From: Apostichopus japonicus
Taxonomy: Eukaryota > Echinodermata > Holothuroidea > Aspidochirotida > Stichopodidae
Direction: 5' to 3'
Assembly: GCF_037975245.1 (NCBI RefSeq)
Contig: NC_092571.1
Location: 357,501 to 421,500, forward strand
Length of the DNA stretch: 64,000 nt
The position numbers and the translations under genes are program-made. A model generated the notes under the pieces. The model was not told the origin of the DNA and searched no databases. It saw only the letters and a list, made by a program, of their open reading frames with translations. Shown here piece after piece: positions 35,131 through 47,031 of this stretch; positions within the stretch are counted from its first letter, which is position 1, and every line of letters begins with the position of its first letter.

Positions 35131-36436
35131 ATGGCTGCACGACGAGAGAGCGAGGGGGACTCTGTGGAGAGGCTTATTGCCGAGATAGAGGCACTGGAGA
35201 GAGAAGCTGAGGTTCGTCAATTTAATCTTACCAGGGATAGGGATTGGTTATATAATAGGGGTACTTCGCCAGGCAGAGGGGTTCGTAATTCAAATGCCTT
35301 AGGTGACTCGTTCCGTAAACCTATTATTATGCCAGATAGTTATGATGGGAGAAGAAAGTGGGATCATTAGCTGACTCATTTTACAGTCTGTGCGGAGATT
35401 AATGGGTGGACGGAATTAGAAAAATCAAAAATCCTGGTAGCTAAGTTAACTGGGCACGCCCAGGAGGTATATATGGGACTATCATCTACAGACTGTGGTA
35501 GTTATGAGACCACTGTAAACGCACTTTCTAGATTTTTTGCTCCAGCAGCCCTGACTAGCGCTAGAAGGGCAAAATTAAGATCTAGAGTACGGGCAGAGGG
35601 TGAGACCTTACCTGGGCTGTGCTCTTCAATCCGTCGGGAAGTGATAGAGGCTTATCCCGGCCTTGATATGCGAGCACATGACGAGTTAGCTCTAGAGTCT
35701 TTTTTGGGTGCTTTACGTGACAGGGATGCTAGGATCAGTGGCGTAGGAAGGTACTTTTGAGTGGGGGGGCTGAAGATTGATGGCCGGCCTGGGGGAGGGG
35801 TTTAAGGGGAGGGGGACACCCCCTCCCCTTTGGAATTTTTTGCATTTCCAGGTGGTCTCAGATGCAATTTGGTGCAATATAGCACACTTCAACACCCACT
35901 CCGTTTTGTAAACTTAATTTTGTATTTTCACCTGGCCTTAGATGCAATTTGATGCTCCAAATGAGATTTTTTTTTCTCATTTGGAAATGAAAAGGGGTTT
36001 TCTGACTTGCGAAGTGGGGGGGGGGGCGGAATGATACTTCCGCCCCTCCCCCCCGGTTCCTACACCCTTGGCTAGGATTGTTGTTCGAAGGGGTAGACCC
36101 AAGACAATAGAAAATACTCTGCATCTTGCCCTTGAGGTGGAGGCTATTGACCAGGCAGAGGGAGTGATGAAACCCCGGCGTTCTGTCTATACTGTTTCGG
36201 CATCATCGGATATGGTTGGCGGAATTACTGAAAGATTGGATAGGCTGGAAGTACAATTGGGAAAAGGTTTGGAGGACAATGCTAGGTTAAGTCAATTTGT
36301 TCAGCAAGGTCCGCCAGCGCCACCCCCTTTGACTGGGTCTGGGCCTGGTCCCATGCAGTGTTGGAGGTGTGGGCAGTTAGGTCACATTAGCCGGTACTGT
36401 CCCTCTAAGCCAAGTAGACAGGGATCGGGAAACTAG
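35131..36436 (+). pseudogene. gypsy gag, interrupted by a hAT-like insertion
   Basis: Gag coats the element RNA. The reading starts at ATG 35131 (MAARRESEGDS). It is interrupted by an in-frame TAG near 35368, continues through 35473-35735 (SRFFAPAALTSARRAKLRSR, RDARI), is broken by an insertion at 35736-36070, and resumes to 36436. A single CCHC knuckle (CWRCGQLGHISRYC, about 36358-36400) lies near the C-terminus, typical of Ty3/gypsy. Confidence 0.88.
35736..36070. mobile_element. 335 bp hAT-like MITE in gypsy gag
   Basis: Ends CAGTGGCGTAGGAAGG and CGGTTCCTACACCCTTG, imperfect inverted repeats with hAT-type CAG termini, flanked by the exact 8 bp duplication GCTAGGAT (35728-35735, 36071-36078). 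Removing it rejoins gag in register, so it inserted after the retrotransposon. It has G/C homopolymer-rich ends and no ORF. Confidence 0.93.
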
Positions 36437-36818
36437 AGTCAGTCGGGGATGAGGGGTGCCCCTCGACTGAGCAAATTGAAGCCCTGCAACGTTTTGGAAA
36501 TGGGGAGAAGGTCAAGTCAGGGGGAGCTTTATGTGCAAATATACGTATCTCTAATACCGAGATTGCTTTTTTAGTAGATACTGGCGCTGGTACTACCATC
36601 ATTAGTGTTCAGACATGGGAGCATTTATGCTCTGCAGGTAATTTGGCTCCACTTACTGAGACGGGAGCCAGTTTTGCCGATGTTGATGGTAGGCCACTCC
36701 AAGTAAAAGGTAAATGTAACTTAACCTTCAAATTTCACACCCTGAAGATTCCAGTGCAAGTCCTAGTTGGCGGTATCACTGCCCCTGGTTTACTTGGAAT
36801 TGACTTTTGAGAACATGA
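36437..36818 (+). pseudogene. gypsy aspartic protease remnant
   Basis: Contains the catalytic triplet in FLVDTGAGTTIIS (about 36570-36608) and the flap-to-C-terminal GITAPGLLGIDF segment. A TGA directly follows (36808-36810), separating it from the RT frame. The enzyme would cleave Gag-Pol. Confidence 0.85.
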
Positions 36819-38146
36819 ATGTTTGATACATTGGGAGGTGAACCCCTATTGTTTGTTGGTAGGACCCGCTTAGCTGTTCCTCTTTGTGAGACTCCGCTGG
36901 ATCAGCCAGTTAGGGTAGCACTGGTTGAGACAGTCTTTATCCCTGCAGAGAGCGAGATTATGGTGTCAGGGGTGTTAGAATTGATGTATGGAGTGCCCCC
37001 GGGGAAGCTGAATGGGCCAGGCCTACTGGAAACTAAACCTGGAGTGCCTGAAAGCCGCCATGTTATGGTTGGACTTGCTTTAGTTGATACTTCTAGAAGG
37101 ACTGTCCCTATTAGACTATTAAATGGTACTTCGAATCCTGTAACATTGTACAAAGGTACCCATGTAGGCATAGTTTCCCCCATTGCCAACGTTGTGGAGG
37201 TAGATGAGGTAGAGAACAATTATACCAGTGGGTTACCGGCCGAGATGGAAGATTTGCTCCATCGAAGTGGGGAGGGTGTACCCGATTGTGAGCGTATTCG
37301 TTTGAGGCAGTTTTTGCAGGATGACCGTAGTGTGTTCTCTTGCGAAGGTGACCCCTTAGGAAGGATTGGGTTGGTTAAGCATTGCATTGATACGGGTGAT
37401 GCAACCCCAATCCGACAGCTCTCTAGGAGACTCCCCTTTCATAAACAGGTAGAAGCACAGGCCGAAGTGAATGAGATGTTGACGCAAGGCGTCATTTCTC
37501 CTTCTAAGAGTGCGTGGTCCTCCCCAGTGGTACTAGTGAAAAAGAAAGATGGCTCTTTGTGGTTTTGTATAGACTATCGTAGGTAAAATGACGTTACTAA
37601 TAAAGATGCCTTTCCATTGCCTAGGATAGATGATAGCTTAGATGCATTGTCAGGGGCTAAGTGGTTTTCTACCCTTGATCTAAAAAGTGGGTACTGGCAA
37701 GTCGAAATGGACCGTAGAGACAGGGAGAAGACAGCCTTCTCAATGGGTAGTGGTCTTTATGAGTTTAATGTGTTACCTTTTGGATTGTGCAACGCCCCTG
37801 CCACTTTTCAGAGATTAATGGAGCAGGTACTTCGTGAGTTACATTGGCAAATATGTCTTATATATATCGATGATATCATAATATATGCCACCACGATAGA
37901 GGAGCATTTAGTACGCCTAGGAGAAGTTTTCGACCCATTAAGGGGGCAGGGTTGAAGCTTATGCCTTCCAAGTGTGACTTGCTCAAAAAGGAAGTCAAGT
38001 ATTTAGGTCACATTGTCTCTGATCACGGGGTGGGTACCGATCCCAGTAAGATCGAAGCAATCACAGATTGGCCCCCTCCCACAACACGTACTGAAGCAAC
38101 TAAGGGGATTTCTGGGACTGTGTTCCTATTACAGGAAATTTATTAG
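36819..38146 (+). pseudogene. gypsy reverse transcriptase
   Basis: RT motifs in order: SAWSSPVVLVKKKDGS and a WFCIDYRR end at a TAA (37584-37586); STLDLKSGYWQVEMD; FNVLPFGLCNAPATFQRLM; and the catalytic box ICLIYIDDIIIYA (about 37853-37890). A stop follows at 37953, and the YLGHIVSDHGV thumb region lies just after. The palm residues are intact, but in-frame stops preclude a continuous enzyme. Confidence 0.93.
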
Positions 38147-38750
38147 GAACTTTGCAGAAATTGCCAGTCCCCTACATGCACTAACAAAGAAAGGCCAAAG
38201 GTTTCTGTGGTCTGAGGAGTGTGAAGAACGATTTCAGACTCTGAAATCTAAACTGATGACAGCTCCCGCATTAGCCTACCCAAATTTTAGTCAGATGTTT
38301 ATCCTTGATACTGATGCTAGCAATACAGCAATAGGGGCTGTGTTGTCTCAGACCATTCGGGGTGAAGAACATCCTGCGGCCTATGCCAGTCTTACGCTAA
38401 GCAGTAGTGAAAAGAAGTATTCCATAACACGTAGAGAGCTTCTTGCTGTTGTAACTTTTATTAAGAATTTCCGCCACTACCTTTATGGCAGGAAATTTTT
38501 GTTACGCACGGATCATGGCTCCCTCCGTTGGTTGTATAACTTTAAATCCCCCGAGGGTCAGGTAGCTAGGTGGCTGGAAGTGCTGGGCACTTATGATTTT
38601 CAGATAGAAACTAGGCCTGGCAGAGTGCATGCCAATGCAGACGCTTTGTCGAGAAGTGATCCCCCCATGGTGCATTCCGGAGCATTGCCTGCCAACCCTC
38701 CGAAAGAGACCCCAGGGTTATGTAACGTAGTTACGGCGGACTCTAATTAG
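38147..38750 (+). pseudogene. gypsy RNase H domain
   Basis: In a shifted frame relative to the RT. Shows FILDTDASNTAIGAVLSQ, YSITRRELLAVV, LRTDHGSLRWL and VHANADALSR, the ordered Ty3-type RNase H motifs. It ends at a TAG (38748-38750). The following about 180 bases keep linker-like coding traces up to the truncation. Confidence 0.92.
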
Positions 38751-38930
38751 GTTGAGAGCTGTACCAAGGAGCAGCTCAGGGGGTACCAACTAAAGGATAG
38801 TAATATTGGGCCAGTGTTGAATTGGAAGGAGAGTGGTTCTCGTCCTCCCTGGGAGCAGATTAGTGGGTTAGATAGGGCGGCAAAAGCTTACTGGGGCCAA
38901 TGGGACCTGTTAAGCACACTATCTTCTAAA

Positions 38931-41900
38931 TGAATGGAAACAGTTAAAAAGATAGTTCATACTGTTCCAGTCTTTGATACACTGTGTATGAAACCGGTGG
39001 GGATTATAAAGGTAGGTTTTACACGCTTCACCATGATGTAAGAAATATAAGGGTAATAAAAGGAATATCATACCATCAAAGAATATATAACATTAACTCA
39101 AAGGTCACTGTACATCTTGTCCTTTGATGTTAAATCTCACTATGCATTCCATCTGGACGGTCTGAATAATAATGTTTTGGAGGTTTCTATTCTCGCTTGT
39201 TCTCTGAGATTCAGCCAAAATATTTGGCAAACAATGCACCAACAAGATTGTCTGCTTATTAACTACACAATGGTACCAAACTAGGGTTAGGGAACAGTTT
39301 GTTTGTGTTTATAATGGAAGGCATAATGGGGCTTTATAGCTAAATATCACATGAAAGTAAGTACAAGCAATGAAGGATATTCATCAGAACACAACTACGA
39401 GGCAAGTTATAAAACCAACCAATTTACTCAGTTTTGAAATGTAAGTAAAAACAGAGGAGCTGTGTGCTATTCATGACCAACATTTTTGTTTGTGTTTACG
39501 TCGTATGAAAAACTCAAAATACCCATATCCGAATGGATTTAAAGAAAAATTGATACCATAGAAAATAAGTTGACAGTCGGGTCAAGTAGCTACTAGATAG
39601 TTCCCTAAAAACACTTTAAAGAGTTTTACTTCAGCACTGTCGAAATGGGTGCAATTAGTCTGTAAATATATGATGCTTGGCATGGCAAAACATGGATGGG
39701 ACAGATATTGAGACTTTCATATTTAGAGAGGACAGAAACAAACAAACAAGCAGAGACTTAAAGTTGAATCCAGATGTCCTTTTATCACTGAATGGAGAAT
39801 CGGTTGAGAGAGCATTTCAGAGACGAAGACTGCATTGAAAGCTAAAAGATCAATCAATTTTGTGAAGTAGCATTTAACGTACTACACTTTTCATTCAATT
39901 CTAATTACCACCAGGTGAATTCTAATTACCACCAGGTGAAGGCAATATTATGCAATATTTCTGTACGAAACCCTTGGTGTATTTCTCCCCCTCCGACCCA
40001 CGCCCAAAGAGGTGCAACTTCACATGGCTAATTAGCCTGATCACCTCTGTCCCTTCTGCTATATGAAAAGTCAAGTAAGACATCTTGATCCTCTCTTACA
40101 TTTGATCTTTCTGTGGTTTTAAGAATTTTGCATATTTTAAATATTCAGGGTGGCATTTAACCCCCCACTTCCCCACACCCATCACCCTTCACCACCAAGA
40201 AAAATGAAAATGGATGAAGTAAACAGGGTGAGAGAGAACTTCAGTTGCTACTGATGTTTGTTCTAATAATGTCCTCATAGATAATACAGAAACCTCAAGT
40301 CTGCAATATAAATCCACCGTGACAAAATGATGATATTTCGGTTGCTTTTATTCCCAAGATGCGCTATTGTCCTTGTTTTGTTATTAAATTTATTTCCTAT
40401 TCCTGTTGGCCTGGTTACATACCGTCACGAGAATCCGACAGTGGCGCATCCTGGTCGACCGAGTGGGGAAGGAAACCAAAACTTGCAACAACATCAACGA
40501 CAACGACAGAGTAAATACAGACTTGTGACACGTTGTGACAAGTTGTGACAACGTCACAGCAAAATCACATCATTGTAGCAAATGCCCAAAAAGATGGCTG
40601 AATTAAGAAAGAAAACAGTTTCTCCTTTCTCCCCTCTTTTTGGTCGAGGCAACATCGTAGTTTGGAGAGAAAGTCAAGCAATTTTGGGGGATCTAGTTTA
40701 AGGAGATTGAAGAATGACAGGGTTTAAAGGTGACATGCACTACTGTAATTTGACTAAAAGTGGAGCTATATTCCATGCAGGCAATTTAGATTAAAGGAGC
40801 ACTTTTTTCCCCATTTTTTTTGTTTTAAACTGTTTGTTAGTCAAACACTAAAACTAGAAACAGTAAAAACATGGTAAAGACTAATGCTAACAGCTAATAT
40901 GGACATAGTCGGAGGTTAAAACTTCCTCTTTGTGTAATTTCTATCATTTGCACATCGATTATGTTCGTATTTGATATGGAATACATGGTTTGGTGTTTTA
41001 TTGAGATTTTTCAAGCTGAATGCTACTTTAACTGAACAATAAACATAGAGTCTGGCAGGATCAGAACCGATGTTTTCAGAAAATCTGGCAAATCTAAAAT
41101 AATATTCTTTGAGAATCTCTTGGGTATTAATTCTCTAAACTATAGTTTCATTATGAAATTATCTTCTTGTATTTTTTTTCTTTCTGATGTTCAGCAAAGA
41201 TACACACATTACCATAAAAACATTTTTTCATGCAAAAAAGGGTGAAAGTGAAGCTTACGAAAACAATATCACTTCAAAAATAAATTCAAAACAAAACACT
41301 CAATTGAAAAGTAAACAAAAGCTGCAGGCAAGTCTTTCAAACATGTGAGTCTAGTCAAACCGATCCGAAAACAACTGCAATTTGGGGGGTGGGGATAGGT
41401 GGGGGTAGAGGTTGGGTAGAACAGCACTGATCAAACCGAGTTCACCAACAAAAGTAAAGCAAAGCATTGATTTATGACTCACATAAAAGGTGACATGATT
41501 TCTACACTTAAAACCAATCACTTTGTGTAATCATTAATGAAGAATATCAAAACAAGCCATAACTGAAAGATATTTGTTTCCGAGTAAGCTGGCTTCAGTA
41601 AGTTGAGATTGATCAATTAATTCGATCTTATCAATGGAAGTTTGTTCAACCTATTGATTTTAACATGAAGTGCAACTCCAGTGGCATGTCCAATTACTAG
41701 CTTCAGTGTCAATTTACCCACACATTTTACTGGGTGGAGTGCAGGGGTGGTGGGAGGAGGGCTAATATCTCAACTTTTCCCTGTAGTTCATGTACTTTCT
41801 TGTGGTACATTCACTGATATTACTTACATAGAACCTAACGGCAGGAATGTGGAGACCATCCGTCATTTTCACCACACTTTAATAAGTACACATGAATCGT

Positions 41901-42435
41901 ATCCTAACGACTGTCACACCAGGCACATTGATAAAACAAAATTGCCCCCCCCTTCCTTTTATTTTCTCTCTTTCTATTACTTAGTGCTTGTTTTGGATTA
42001 ATGATGAAGATTTTTACAATTTTTCTAAGCAAGGATACTTAAGTCTTTGGCAGCCCATTGGTAGGTGCGGTCAAGATAATGCTTAATCAAATAACATAAA
42101 AATAAGTGTTGGGATTGGGGGATAGGCCAGCCAAGCTATTACCTAACTACAGACAGAAAAAAAAAGACTTTCTATTCTTAAGTAAACTGGTACCTTGATC
42201 AAACTTTACCATATTATTAGATCTTGATCAATGTTTACAATATTATTAGAGGGTCATCGGGCTGATACAAGTGGTTTACTCTCGAACCAGTGTAAAAGCT
42301 TCAATGAAACAGGACACTGTTGTGCTGGTATGAGACGCGTTAGAACACAACAGGTAGCGAGGGCGCTTTATTCTGTCCTTGTCTACAGTAGCATACCCGT
42401 ACAACTGCTATATAACCCTACACCAACTTATTACG
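38931..42435. other. No recognised gene
   Basis: AT-rich sequence. Expected adducin tail exons were not recognised here. The only candidate is a signal-peptide-like ORF at 40327. Confidence 0.45.
40327..40510 (+). CDS. Candidate first exon encoding a signal peptide
   Basis: MMIFRLLLFPRCAIVLVLLL opens a 61-codon reading with a strong hydrophobic core, a likely cleavage region around PVGLVTYR, then a Gln/Arg/Asn-rich polar segment. A donor-like GTAAAT follows 40510 (phase 1). No downstream exon was found. It could be the start of a small secreted protein, or chance. Confidence 0.3.
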
Positions 42436-42714
42436 GTCTTGTCCATGAAACAAAAAGCCTTATCAGCTGACATACTACTGAACTTAGTCGGTATACTTTA
42501 TACTAGTATGCAAATCATAAACAATCTATAAACAGAAATAGGTGGGTGGCTCTGCTCTTCATAATCTAAAACAAGAGATATCCTTTAAGAATGTGGACTT
42601 AATAGATAAATGCAGAGGGGGTGGGAGGTGGGGAGAAGAATGGAAGGTAGGGGGGCCAGAGACAAGGAAAATTCCAACGCACCTGTGTTCTGCAAGCATC
42701 TCCATAAGTTATAC

Positions 42715-42775
42715 CTGCCAGAACTTCAGAGATGGGTCCAGGGTGTGTCTTATCCCCAAAACGCTCTTGCCTAAT
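42715..42775 (-). CDS. Adducin exon, copy 1 (IRQERFGDK...)
   Basis: Identical to 45947-46007. Being the outermost copy, it would splice onward to the tail exons, which are not identified in the window. Confidence 0.78.
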
Positions 42776-43625
42776 CTGAAATTCAAAGAGTAGACAACAT
42801 CCTCGTTGGTAACATTATAACACTTCTATTCATAGTCTCTCTGCCATTAAGGATGAGGCATTAAAAATTCATGCCTTTTGCCACCGCGGTCCTGGCACCA
42901 GCTGCAAGGAGCATGTGGCATGAGTGCTAAATGCCTCGTTCTGTTGGATGCAGGTGTGACCTCATCAAATTTTCATTTCTGGGTAATATGGTTACGGAAA
43001 CTTCACCGGCAGACACTCTTTGGGACATCTATCAAAGATGTCAGAATGACAGAACACATAACATAGCACTAAGAAGACACATAACATAACACTAAGAGGA
43101 CATTGAATAGTGATACTAAGGAGGAGAGATTTAAGAATGTTTAAAGTTCTCACAGCAAATTTTTGAGGCTGGCTAAGGGTCTGCTGTGTGTAAAATGATC
43201 CTGGGTGGGAAGGGGGTCGGGGGCGTGAGGAAATATACACCCACCCGCTTCAACCTACCATAAAAATACAAAAGTAGTAAATACCACATCTTAAAAAACT
43301 TTCTTGGGTGAACCCTCCCTACATGTGGAAATGGCTCCCTAAATGGGGAGTCCGCTCCCTCCAAGGGGAGAACCCTACCTACGTGCGGAGTCCGCTTCAA
43401 CGAATCCAGGGCAACACCCACTGATACACTTTTACATTATCTTTTTTTTTTACCACTTTTTCTATAACATACCAGATACATCATTCACTCCTCGGAAGAC
43501 CGAATTAGGGGAAAGGCGAAAAAATGGGAAAGAAGTGAGAGGAAGGAGAAAGTGGTGACAAATAACAAAAATAAAACAATCAATTAGAAATAACAGTGTA
43601 TAACGTCATCAACGTACAGTTTAAC

Positions 43626-43727
43626 CTTCTTCTTGTACTCCTTATGACCTTGTCCCTGTCTTGCAAACTGTTGTGGATCGGTGATAGCGACTGCATCACC
43701 ACTCTTGGGGTCCTTGTCACCTACCCA
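43626..43727 (-). CDS. Adducin exon, copy 1 (WVGDKD...HKEYKKK)
   Basis: Identical to 46857-46958 with the same acceptor and GTTAAA donor. Confidence 0.8.
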
Positions 43728-43800
43728 CTGTGAAAAATGTAACCAGAGAGAAGAGTTACTGGGTTTCCATTTGGCCTGTTTCCTACAAGATTTCTAACCG

Positions 43801-44484
43801 CAGGAGCGTAGCCAGGGGGCGAAGGGGGAGACCGCTCCCCCCCTCAATTTTTTTTTTGTATTTTTTTTTTATGATATGGAAGTTTTATAGTAGCTGTTAT
43901 AAGAGGTTTTAATATCATTAACTGTGTCTGAATTTTCGAAACTTCCCTGACCAACATTCTTCATCATACTTCCCTCTACTCGTGCAATTTTGACAGGTCT
44001 GTTAGGGGTTGAAGGTTTTTTTTCTATATATTGGTTGTCCATAGATGATATTTTGTGCAACATTATGGGCATGTTTGAAGTGAATTTTTTATTCAAATTC
44101 TGAACAAATAATGGGCTTTAAAACCTTGAAAAGTGGGGCTGACGGGTATTTTGGGCCGTTACGTAGTATTACCTACAAAAGCAATGATCCACAGGAGATG
44201 CAATGAGGTCCAACATGATGTGTGACTGGTGTCAATCTTAAAATAGGTAATGGATGGAAAAAAAAACTATTTGGAAAAAACTTGGTTCTCAGGCAAAAGT
44301 GTACATCTGGTTGGTCATTTTCAAGCCTGAGAAGTGCCATTTTCGGTGATCTGGGGGCTATCAAAACCAGAAATTTTCTTGTATGCTGCTTGCCAACCGA
44401 TGGTGGCGCTCCGCTTAGTTAGTAATATACAAAATATCACAAAGCGCGAGAACAATTTGGGGGATGAAAGTTGCTACGCACCTG
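43801..44484. mobile_element. hAT-like element in adducin intron, unit 1
   Basis: Begins CAGGAGCGTAGCCAGGGGGC and ends GTTGCTACGCACCTG, about 13 bp imperfect inverted ends. It includes the GGTGGCGCTCCGCTTAG block shared with 14557 and 16120. No 8 bp duplication is seen. No transposase. Confidence 0.6.
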
Positions 44485-44744
44485 CACCCAAGCAAATGTA
44501 CCCCATCAATATTTGAAATAAATCACCGCCCCGGATCACATTGTCCAGAATGGTGACAATCCCGCTTCCCCCTCCCCCCAACAACCCTTCTATCCTTGTT
44601 CTCCCTCTGAAAAGATCAAACATTTGCTAAATAAATAGCAAACAAACAAAGGATGACTAACTTCTGATAATTCCATCTGTAGGACATTTTAGATTTATAT
44701 TTTTTTGTTTCTGGAAAGTGCTAAAATCAAAACATTTTCATCAC

Positions 44745-44767
44745 CTTGGCAAGTGCCTCTTTGATGT
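44745..44767 (-). CDS. Possible adducin microexon, copy 1
   Basis: Same 23-base piece and flanks as at 47974-47996. Confidence 0.25.
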
Positions 44768-44873
44768 CTTGAATTGTCAAAGTCCCCAAATTGCCCAAAA
44801 TTAAGGATTGTGTCGGGTGATTCTGTCAAACAGATGATGTGCCTACCACCAATTACATGTCACTACTACTCAG

Positions 44874-45161
44874 GTGTATCTTTGTCTTGTAGCCCTCGTC
44901 TTCCCCTTCCTCTCCCCAGTTGGCGTACTCTTGGGCTACCTTCACCTTGGAGTATGTGTTTGGCGTGTTCAGCCATTTCGTCTTCTCCTCTGCCTGCCTC
45001 CTGTTCAACATCTTGATCGGTGACTCGTATCTGCTCTTCTCAAATTCGTTGTCGTAGATGTAGATGAAGTTGGTGGAGGCGGCTGGGTAGGCGACGTCGC
45101 TCTTGGGCTTCAGTTCGTGTCTCACAAACGGCTGGCCGTACACGTTGCCTGTTATGTATCC
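44874..45161 (-). CDS. Adducin neck exon, copy 1
   Basis: Identical in sequence and borders to 48103-48390, including the CTGAGT at the expected donor (44873). It lies downstream of copy 2 in transcription order. Confidence 0.85.
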
Positions 45162-45515
45162 CTGTAACAAATTAAAAAGTTCCTGTGATCAAATTTTTGT
45201 GCTGGTTGCAGATCTAAGTCACTCTTACATCTAACATCAGCAGCACAACATTCCTCCATCTTTGCTGTTTTACTTATGAAATGATTACATATCAAGTCTT
45301 CCACAAGTATCTCTTTGAAAATCTCACACATTCGCTGTCTTTGGTGCATTCAGGACAAACTAATTGGAACATTCCGTTTCTATGCCATTTCCATGAAATA
45401 TTGCACAATTTTGGATGCAGGTGATCTTGAAAATATTTTCAAAATGGGTGGGGTGTGCAACAGATCACATGGGGGAGCTTCATGAAGTTCCCCAAACCGA
45501 TAAAGTATCGATTAT

Positions 45516-45565
45516 GTTCAATAGCGTATGAAACCATTCTGATTATTAAGTCAAGAGCTTGCCAA

Positions 45566-45620
<55 letters not shown>

Positions 45621-45667
45621 ATCTAAGAGAGTATCAAGCTGTAACAATTAGAGTTTCAAGTAAGACT
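45516..45667. repeat. 152 bp spacer between duplication units, with TA microsatellite
   Basis: Unique sequence around a (TA)n tract at about 45570-45616. The microsatellite marks the junction of the two units and could have promoted unequal exchange or an assembly error. Confidence 0.9.
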
Positions 45668-45946
45668 GTCTTGTCCATGAAACAAAAAGCCTTATCAGCT
45701 GACATACTACTGAACTTAGTCGGTATACTTTATACTAGTATGCAAATCATAAACAATCTATAAACAGAAATAGGTGGGTGGCTCTGCTCTTCATAATCTA
45801 AAACAAGAGATATCCTTTAAGAATGTGGACTTAATAGATAAATGCAGAGGGGGTGGGGGGTGGGGAGAAGAATGGAAGGTAGGGGGGCCAGAGACAAGGA
45901 AAATTCCAACGCACCTGTGTTCTGCAAGCATCTCCATAAGTTATAC

Positions 45947-46007
45947 CTGCCAGAACTTCAGAGATGGGTCCAGGGTGTGTCTTATCCCCAAAACGCTCTT
46001 GCCTAAT
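45947..46007 (-). CDS. Adducin exon, copy 2 (IRQERFGDK...)
   Basis: 61 bases, acceptor TTGAATTTCAG, donor GTATAA, phase 0 to 1. IRQERFGDKTHPGPISEVLA matches adducin [21 protein letters not shown] in spacing and key Pro/Gly residues. Confidence 0.82.
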
Positions 46008-46856
46008 CTGAAATTCAAAGAGTAGACAACATCCTCGTTGGTAACATTATAACACTTCTATTCATAGTCTCTCTGCCATTAAGGATGAGGCATTAAAAAT
46101 TCATGCCTTTTGCCACCGCGGTCCTGGCACCAGCTGCAAGGAGCATGTGGCATGAGTGCTAAATGCCTCGTTCTGTTGGATGCAGGTGTGACCTCATCAA
46201 ATTTTCATTTCTGGGTAATATGGTTACGGAAACTTCACCGGCAGACACTCTTTGGGACATCTATCAAAGATGTCAGAATGACAGAACACATAACATAGCA
46301 CTAAGAAGACACATAACATAACACTAAGAGGACATTGAATAGTGATACTAAGGAGGAGAGATTTAAGAATGTTTAAAGTTCTCACAGCAAATTTTTGAGG
46401 CTGGCTAAGGGTCTGCTGTGTGTAAAATGATCCTGGGTGGGAAGGGGGTCGGGGGCGTGAGGAAATATACACCCACCCGCTTCAACCTACCATAAAAATA
46501 CAAAAGTAGTAAATACCACATCTTAAAAAACTTTCTTGGGTGAACCCTCCCTACATGTGGAAATGGCTCCCTAAATGGGGAGTCCGCTCCCTCCAAGGGG
46601 AGAACCCTACCTACGTGCGGAGTCCGCTTCAACGAATCCAGGGCAACACCCACTGATACACTTTTACATTATCTTTTTTTTTTACCACTTTTTCTATAAC
46701 ATACCAGATACATCATTCACTCCTCGGAAGACCGAATTAGGGGAAAGGCGAAAAAATGGGAAAGAAGTGAGAGAAGGAGAAAGTGGTGACAAATAACAAA
46801 AATAAAACAATCAATTAGAAATAACAGTGTATAACGTCATCAACGTACAGTTTAAC

Positions 46857-46958
46857 CTTCTTCTTGTACTCCTTATGACCTTGTCCCTGTCTTGCAAACT
46901 GTTGTGGATCGGTGATAGCGACTGCATCACCACTCTTGGGGTCCTTGTCACCTACCCA
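46857..46958 (-). CDS. Adducin exon, copy 2 (WVGDKD...HKEYKKK)
   Basis: 102 bases, 34 codons, phase 0/0, acceptor TTTTTCACAG, donor GTTAAA. WVGDKDPKSGDAVAITDPQQ and FARQGQGHKEYKKK match adducin TWMKAED...PIKIEDPNQFVPLNTNPNE. Reading through the donor gives VKLYVDDVIHCYF and a stop. Confidence 0.85.
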
Positions 46959-47031
46959 CTGTGAAAAATGTAACCAGAGAGAAGAGTTACTGGGTTTCCA
47001 TTTGGCCTGTTTCCTACAAGATTTCTAACCG

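Larger units (their letters stand above)
33967..38930 (+). mobile_element. Ty3/gypsy LTR retrotransposon, truncated and inactivated
   Basis: The order is 5' LTR, primer-binding site, gag with a CCHC knuckle, protease, reverse transcriptase, RNase H, and the start of the linker to integrase. The sequence leaves the element at about 38930, just after an AAKAYWGQWDLL-like segment, so integrase and the 3' LTR are missing. Stops in protease/RT and after the RT palm, a frameshift near 38.1 kb, and a 335 bp insertion in gag show it is dead. Confidence 0.92.
42436..45515. repeat. Tandem segmental duplication, unit 1 (3080 bp)
   Basis: From GTCTTGTCCATGAAAC to TAAAGTATCGATTAT, colinear with 45668-48744. 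I see only about six small differences (single-base changes near 42628, 43812 and 44383, and one- or two-base indels near 43548, 43840 and 44087), roughly 99.8% identity. It holds three adducin exons and a hAT-like element. Confidence 0.95.

Noticed and set aside
36902-37219. 105-codon minus-strand ORF
   Set aside because: Shadow of the gypsy pol frame.
43801-44484. 8 bp target duplication around the adducin-intron element
   Set aside because: The flanks TCTAACCG and CACCCAAG do not match, so only the inverted ends support this element.
42542-44516. Plus-strand ORFs repeated in both duplication units (for example 42542-42793 and 43343-43558)
   Set aside because: They lie antisense to adducin exons or across a hAT-like element and have no domain; their duplication reflects the segmental copy, not selection.
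45152-45349. 65-codon minus-strand ORF beside the adducin neck exon
   Set aside because: It lies upstream of the acceptor in the intron and is not in phase with the gene.
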